Assembly (NCBI GenBank): GCA_964482085.1
Contig: CAYZVS010000014.1
Location: forward strand, 1-18,538
Length of the DNA: 18,538 bases
Direction: 5' to 3'
DNA from: CAIXDN01 sp964482085
GTDB lineage: Bacteria > Patescibacteriota > Patescibacteriia > 2-12-FULL-60-25
Part shown: piece after piece, positions 15,043 to 18,538 of the stretch
Layout: every line of letters begins with the position of its first letter
How positions within the stretch are numbered: position 1 is the first letter of the stretch
Translations under genes and position numbers: made by a program
The notes under the pieces: generated by a model
The model's input: only the letters and a program-made list of their open reading frames with translations
Database searches by the model: none
What the model was told of the DNA's origin: nothing

Positions 15043-17240
15043 CTAGTTGGAGCCGCGCAGAGGTTTTTTATCTTTTTCTGTTGCGACGTAGTCAGGATCG
15101 AGGCGTTTCATGGAGAGGTTGATACGTCCTTTGTCATCGACCTCGTACACAACGACTTTAACGGTATCGCCAATGTTTACAACGTCTTCTACTTTTTCTG
15201 TACGACCTTGCGCCATCTCAGAAATATGCACGAGGCCATCTACTTTTGGAAGAATGTTTACGAAGGCGCCAAATGGCATGATACGTACAACTTCACCTTC
15301 AAATACTTCACCCACGGCGACTTCGCGTGTGAGTTCTTTGATCCATTCAACGGCGCGACGCATTGATTCTGGGTTGTTTGAAGTGATCATGACGAGGCCG
15401 TCATCTTCAATATCGATCTCGACTTTGAGCGCGTCGATAATTCCATTGATCATCTTTCCGCCTGGGCCGATGACATCGCGGATTTTTTCTGGATTGATAC
15501 GGAAGGATTCGATACGTGGTGCAAAAGGTGACATCTCTGCACGGGGAGCGGAGATTGCTTTTTTCATCTCATCCAGAATTTGCAGACGAGCTGTTTTTGC
15601 ACCCTCGAGTGCTTCTGCCACAACGTTCCAAGGTAAGCCCGAGGTTTTGGTATCGAGCTGTATAGCTGTGATTCCGTTACGTGTTCCTGCAACCTTGAAA
15701 TCCATACCGCCATTTCCATCTTCTAAGTCTTGGAGGTCAGTAATGACTTGATAGCGGCCAGCTTTTTCATCAGAGGCCATTCCCATCGCGATACCAGCTA
15801 CAGGTTCTTTGATCGGAACTCCGGCGTCGAGCAAAGCGAGCGTGGAACCACAAGTTGCGCCCATGGAGGAGGAGCCGTTCGAGCCAAGAACTTCAGAAAC
15901 GACGCGTACCGTGTACGGGAAGTCTTCTTTTGCAGGGAGAACGGGCATGAGCGCACGTTCTGCGAGTGCGCCGTGACCGATTTCACGACGTCCTGGACCA
16001 CGATTGCCTTTGGTTTCACCAACGGCGTAGCTTGGGAAATTGTAATGATGGAAATAGCGTTTGGTACCTTGGAATTCCATGGTGTCGAGCGTCTGTTCCA
16101 TGCCTGGGGAGCCGAGTGTGACGCTTGAAAGTACTTGCGTTGATCCGCGTTCAAATAAACCGGAACCGTGTGTGCGTGGAATGAGTCCGACAATGGCTCC
16201 GAGAGCGCGGACTTCATCGAGAGCGCGACCGTCGGCGCGGCGTTTTTCATCGAGAATCATTTTGGTGACTTCAGAATCGACAAACTCTTCCAAAATGGAT
16301 TCAGCTTTTTTGCGATCGTCTTTGGCGATGCCGAGCGTCGCCATGTTTTCTGCGAGTTCTTTTTTCAAACGGGAAACGCCTGCCTTGCGATCCGCTTTGG
16401 TCGCAAGCGGTTCTGAAAACAAAATGCCACGCTTGGTTTCAAGAAAGGCCCAAGCGATTTTTTGGATTTCTGCGACCGCTGCTTTTTTTGCAGCGTCTTC
16501 CTCGTTTTTAGGTTTCGTTGGATCGAGTTTGGTTTTGCCGATTTCTTTAGCGATTTTGTTGATTAAATCGATTATTGGACCCAATTGCTCATTGGCGAGT
16601 TTCATCGCATCAAGCATTTCGGATTCTGTGAGCTGGCTTGAAGCTGCTTCAACCATGATGGTTTTATCTGGCGTACCGGCGACGACAAGATCGAGGTCAC
16701 CAAGATTGGTTTCTGCGTAACTTGGCTGGACGATAAATTTGCCTTCGACACGACCAATGCGAACAGCGGCGATTGGGCCATGCCATGGGATGTCGGAAAT
16801 AGCGAGCGCACAGGCGGCGCCGATCAAACCAGGGACATCNNNNNNNNNNGGACATCAGCGTCGTTGGTACCGTCATGCGAGAAGACGGTCGTGACAATGG
16901 CAACTTCATTGTAGAGATGGTCTGGAAAGAGAGGGCGGACGGCGCGGTCAATCAAACGGCCGGAAAGAATCGCTTCATCTGTTGCGCGACCTTCACGTTT
17001 AATAAAGCGCGAGCCTTTGATGCGGCCTGCGGCATACATGCGCTCCTCGTAGTCGACCATGAGCGGAAAGTGACTCATGTCTTCTTTTGCTTCACCGAGA
17101 ACGGCGGTACACAGAACGACTGTGTCGCCGTAGCGGACGGTACAAGAGCCATTGGCTTGTTTTGCGAGCTGACCGGTGCCGATCGTGAGCTTTCTGCCGG
17201 CCCAGTCGATCGAAAACTCTTTGGCGTTTTGAATCGCCAT
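15043..17240 (-). CDS. pnp: Polyribonucleotide nucleotidyltransferase (PNPase), interrupted by an artificial gap
   Basis: A phosphorolytic 3'-5' exoribonuclease. Domains in order: first RNase PH-like domain (FSIDWAGRKLTIGTGQLA, YEERMYAAGRIKGS, SGRLIDRAVRPLFP); a helical linker; a second catalytic RNase PH domain (THGSGLFERGSTQ; EDGNGGMDFKVAGT, with both aspartates matching E. coli D486 and D492 present); a KH domain (INPEKIRDVIGPGGKMI); an S1 domain (GEVFEGEVVRIMPFGAFV ... GLVHISEM). Ten Ns at 16840-16849 split it into two frames; removing them with one copy of the flanking 7-base duplication gives 726 residues and reads NDADV-PGLIGAA, as the family requires. So it is not a pseudogene. The ATG at 17240 fits the family start; a TTG at 17285 would add 15 atypical residues. 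Downstream of rpsO and the NYN gene. Confidence 0.95.
16840..16849. other. Assembly gap (10 N) with duplicated flanks
   Basis: The 7 bases GGACATC occur directly before the Ns (16833-16839) and directly after them (16850-16856). Deleting 17 bases (10 N plus one copy) joins the two pnp frames exactly. The contig ends therefore overlap and there is probably no missing sequence. Confidence 0.9.
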
Positions 17241-17242
17241 AA

Positions 17243-17257
17243 GGGAAAAGCTTCCCC
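17243..17257 (-). promoter_or_regulatory. Small hairpin just before the pnp start codon
   Basis: On the - strand GGGGAA pairs with TTTCCC (one G-U pair) around a 3-nt loop, ending 2 bases before the ATG. It would lie in the ribosome entry region. pnp is known to be autoregulated through a leader stem in E. coli; a similar role here is only a guess. Confidence 0.3.
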
Positions 17258-17325
17258 GGAGACGAAAGCTGCGTTGCAGTCTCAACGTCTCAGGGCAAGC
17301 GGTTAATATGTAGGAACCTTTCTAT

Positions 17326-17946
17326 TTAGTACGTAATTCTGACTTTTCGCAAGGGTTCACCCTCGGTGCCCTCATTTGGACGCGGAGTGATCTTACGACG
17401 GGATGTTTTGGTGTTTTCCGTCTTTTCTTGCTTGCGATGTGTGTGATACCCGATCAAAAAACGTTCCGGCTCGGCAGAAAGGTCCAAAAAGGCATCCGCG
17501 ACCTCGCGGAGTTGAGCATTTGTGGATTCTGCGAATGCGGCAACCTCACAAATAACGCCATGCGCCTTTAAGTATTCTACGAGTGGCACAAAGTCACCGT
17601 CGCCTGTAGCGAGAACGATCACATCCACTTTGGAAGAGATGGAAATAGCGTCCACGGCGATGCCGACATCCCAGTCGGCCTTTTTGGCGCCACTAGCGAA
17701 TTCTTGAACGTCTTTGATCTTGAGCTCGATTCCGTTGGCGAGCATCGCTTCAAAGAAAGCTGATTCATCACCGCCTTTGGATTTTGCGACGTAAGCAATG
17801 GCACGGCTCATCATGCGTGCACCAACGACGGCTTCTACGAGCGCAGAGAAAGAAACTTTGGCATTAAAAACATGCTTGGCGCTGTGATACATGTTTTGTG
17901 TGTCGATAAAAACAGCAACACGCTGGTCAGGACGTTGGATCATCAT
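17326..17946 (-). CDS. NYN-domain (LabA/DUF88-like) putative ribonuclease
   Basis: 206 residues from ATG 17946 (a second ATG follows at once at 17943). The PIN-like NYN fold is clear: VAVFIDTQNMYHSAK near the N-terminus, then KKADWDVGIAVDAISIS, then VIVLATGDGDFVPLVEYLKAHG. The acidic residues in FID, DWDVGIAVDA and GDGDF are those that bind metal in this nuclease superfamily. The last 45 residues are basic and probably disordered (HRKQEKTENTKTSRRK), suitable for RNA contact. Family role: RNA cleavage in processing or decay; the target is unknown. It lies between rpsO and pnp, with its own promoter just after the rpsO terminator. Longer N-terminal extensions up to 18051 overlap the promoter boxes and are rejected. 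Confidence 0.9.
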   Translation of the reverse strand: MMIQRPDQRVAVFIDTQNMYHSAKHVFNAKVSFSALVEAVVGARMMSRAIAYVAKSKGGDESAFFEAMLANGIELKIKDVQEFASGAKKADWDVGIAVDAISISSKVDVIVLATGDGDFVPLVEYLKAHGVICEVAAFAESTNAQLREVADAFLDLSAEPERFLIGYHTHRKQEKTENTKTSRRKITPRPNEGTEGEPLRKVRITY

Positions 17947-17965
17947 ACAAAGTAGAGAAATGAGG

Positions 17966-17996
17966 AACCGTGTGTAAAAAGACGATAAACACGGTT
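17966..17996 (-). promoter_or_regulatory. Inverted repeat in the NYN gene leader
   Basis: AACCGTGT (17966-17973) and ACACGGTT (17989-17996) form an 8-bp perfect stem with a 15-nt loop in the 5' untranslated region, about 20 bases before the start codon. It could control stability or translation of the NYN-pnp mRNA. Confidence 0.4.
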
Positions 17997-18016
17997 GAAA
18001 ATGATTGAGTGATTTT

Positions 18017-18045
18017 AGTATACAATAATTTAAAGGAGATGTCCA
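18017..18045 (-). promoter_or_regulatory. Promoter of the NYN-pnp operon
   Basis: On the - strand, TGGACA (18040-18045) and TATACT (18017-18022) are separated by exactly 17 bases; each is 5 of 6 to consensus. It is the best protein-gene promoter in the window. The start would be near 18010, with a leader of about 64 nt. Confidence 0.65.
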
Positions 18046-18049
18046 ATAC

Positions 18050-18082
18050 AAAAATAGTCCGACATTACATCGGACTATTTTT
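18050..18082 (-). terminator. Intrinsic terminator of rpsO
   Basis: A 13-bp perfect stem (18050-18062 with 18070-18082) and 7-nt loop start 2 bases after the rpsO stop. On the - strand it ends in TTTTTGTATT. The flanking A and T runs make it work in both directions. Confidence 0.85.
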
Positions 18083-18084
18083 GT

Positions 18085-18345
18085 TTATGCCTTCAATTTG
18101 GTCATCAGTTCGTCGTAGGCTTTGGCGTCTTCGCGCTTGAGGTATTTCATCAAGCGACGGCGCTCGCCAACTTTCTTGATCAAACCGCGACGTGAAGAGT
18201 TGTCTTTCTTGTGTGTCTTCAAGTGCTCGGTGAGCTCTTTGACTTCTTCCGTTAAGATAGCGATCTGAACTTGCGGAGAGCCGGTGTCGGTAGCATGTGT
18301 TTTGAATTTTTCAATAACACGCTTCTTCTTGTCTGGATTCAACAT
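18085..18345 (-). CDS. rpsO: 30S ribosomal protein S15
   Basis: 86 residues, close to the usual 88-89. The family pattern is clear: KKRVIEKFKTHATDTGSPQVQIAILTEEV, then LTEHLKTHKKDNSSRRGLIKKVGERRRLMKYLKRED. S15 is a primary binder of 16S rRNA at the helix 20/21/22 junction and starts assembly of the platform. ATG at 18345, stop TAA. It has its own promoter, a leader of about 110 nt with several hairpins (a candidate autoregulatory site) and its own terminator. The classical rpsO-pnp order is kept, with the NYN gene inserted. Confidence 0.98.
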   Translation of the reverse strand: MLNPDKKKRVIEKFKTHATDTGSPQVQIAILTEEVKELTEHLKTHKKDNSSRRGLIKKVGERRRLMKYLKREDAKAYDELMTKLKA

Positions 18346-18456
18346 AGCTTGTCGGCGTCTTTCGGCCCCAAGCGATCCGTTAAGAATCAGCTTCGGACCG
18401 GAAGGGCCGGATGCACGTTTCCATCAGCATTGGCCGATGGGACGCAATAAGTTAGT
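18346..18456 (-). promoter_or_regulatory. Structured leader of rpsO, candidate S15 autoregulatory RNA
   Basis: Reading toward the ATG, the leader can form an 8-bp stem closed by CAAT (CCATCGGC/GCTGATGG), a CCGG/CCGG hairpin, AAGC/GCTT enclosing GAT/ATC, and CTTG/CAAG enclosing GGC/GCC that ends 2 bases before the ATG. S15 represses its own mRNA through leader structures in several bacterial groups, and those structures are not homologous to one another. That this leader does so is inference. Confidence 0.45.
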
Positions 18457-18462
18457 GATGAA

Positions 18463-18491
18463 AGGCTAGCAAAACATGTCAAATTCGTCAA
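18463..18491 (-). promoter_or_regulatory. Promoter of rpsO
   Basis: On the - strand, TTGACG (18486-18491) and TAGCCT (18463-18468) are 17 bases apart, with a TG extension (TGCTAGCCT). Transcription would start near 18456. Confidence 0.5.
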
Positions 18492-18497
18492 TCATAA

Positions 18498-18514
18498 CCC
18501 ACCCCTGCCCTCCC
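18498..18514 (-). other. Predicted G-quadruplex motif upstream of the rpsO promoter
   Basis: The - strand reads GGGAGGGCAGGGGTGGG: four G runs with loops of 1, 2 and 1 base, a very compact quadruplex pattern. It ends 6 bases before the -35 box, on the non-template strand of rpsO. Confidence 0.6.
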
Positions 18515-18529
18515 TTCTACGAAGGAGGG
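18508..18529. repeat. Inverted repeat (hairpin) overlapping the G-quadruplex motif
   Basis: CCCTCC(C)TTC at 18508-18517 pairs with GAAGGAGGG at 18521-18529 around TAC, with one bulged base. It uses two of the four G runs, so hairpin and quadruplex exclude each other. It may be the end of a terminator for a gene beyond the window, or one copy of a dispersed intergenic repeat. Confidence 0.55.
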
Positions 18530-18538
18530 GTTCTGAAT

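Noticed and set aside
16824..16827. TTG at 16825-16827 as the start of a 594-residue PNPase
   Set aside because: It lies in the middle of the conserved first RNase PH-like domain; the reading only appears because of the gap.
15043..17240. pnp as a pseudogene or as two separate genes
   Set aside because: The break coincides exactly with the Ns and a 7-base flank duplication; the frame is whole once these are removed, and all catalytic and RNA-binding motifs are present.
18039..18041. AAGGAG followed directly by ATG on the + strand as a small gene
   Set aside because: The purine run touches the ATG with no spacing, and the short frame runs through the rpsO terminator and antisense to rpsO.
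17944..18051. Longer NYN protein starting at the TTG at 18049-18051
   Set aside because: The extra 35 residues would be encoded across the -10 box and leader hairpin, are Cys/aromatic-rich and do not resemble the NYN family N-terminus.
1..18538. CRISPR arrays, transposases, integrases, insertion-sequence ends, restriction or defence genes
   Set aside because: None seen. The repeats found are within genes or the candidate RNA and lack array or terminal-inverted-repeat structure.

Overview
The window reads as one contig of a Candidate Phyla Radiation (Patescibacteria) genome, probably a metagenome assembly. This is an inference from content: a giant surface protein mixing tail-fibre-like modules with LVIVD-type propellers, a polytopic O-antigen-ligase-like protein fused to TPRs, a ComM/LspA/DksA-TraR block, few Shine-Dalgarno sequences and several TTG or GTG starts. 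TGA is used as a stop (comM, lspA), so code 11 fits and the TGA-recoded CPR lineages do not. No taxonomic marker is present that would fix the lineage. A run of ten Ns at 16840-16849 shows draft sequence.

Layout. Bases 2-8585 are on the + strand and concern the cell surface: the 3' part of the giant protein gene, the ligase/TPR membrane protein and an unrecognised 258-residue protein. A tRNA-Ala(GGC) with promoter and terminator follows at 8644-8719. From 8755 to the end every protein gene is on the - strand, so the two halves converge at the tRNA terminator. Reading the right half in transcription order gives: rpsO with a structured leader; a NYN-domain nuclease-like gene; pnp; a single-pass membrane protein of unknown function; then a 720-base gene-free stretch; then a probable operon traR/dksA - lspA - comM - LysM/M23 peptidase; and finally a DoxX-like membrane protein.

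The gene-free stretch 13127-13848 is the most unusual part. Bases 13191-13699 look like a structured non-coding RNA of about 510 nt with many hairpins. I could not match it to tmRNA, RNase P, SRP or rRNA. Its strand is not settled: base composition and some wobble pairs favour +, while a promoter-like box, UUCG loops and other wobble pairs favour -. Next to it, 13759-13847 holds a perfect 13-bp hairpin and three DnaA-box-like nonamers, one of them a perfect match.

How the genes fit together. rpsO-pnp is a classical bacterial pair for translation and RNA decay, here with a NYN-domain nuclease candidate between them. The left half supplies surface display and probably glycan assembly. The traR operon combines transcriptional control, lipoprotein maturation, DNA uptake/recombination (ComM) and cell-wall remodelling (M23). 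The pnp gene looks frameshifted in the raw sequence, but the cause is an artificial gap: the same 7 bases flank the Ns, and removing one copy plus the Ns restores one continuous 726-residue frame.
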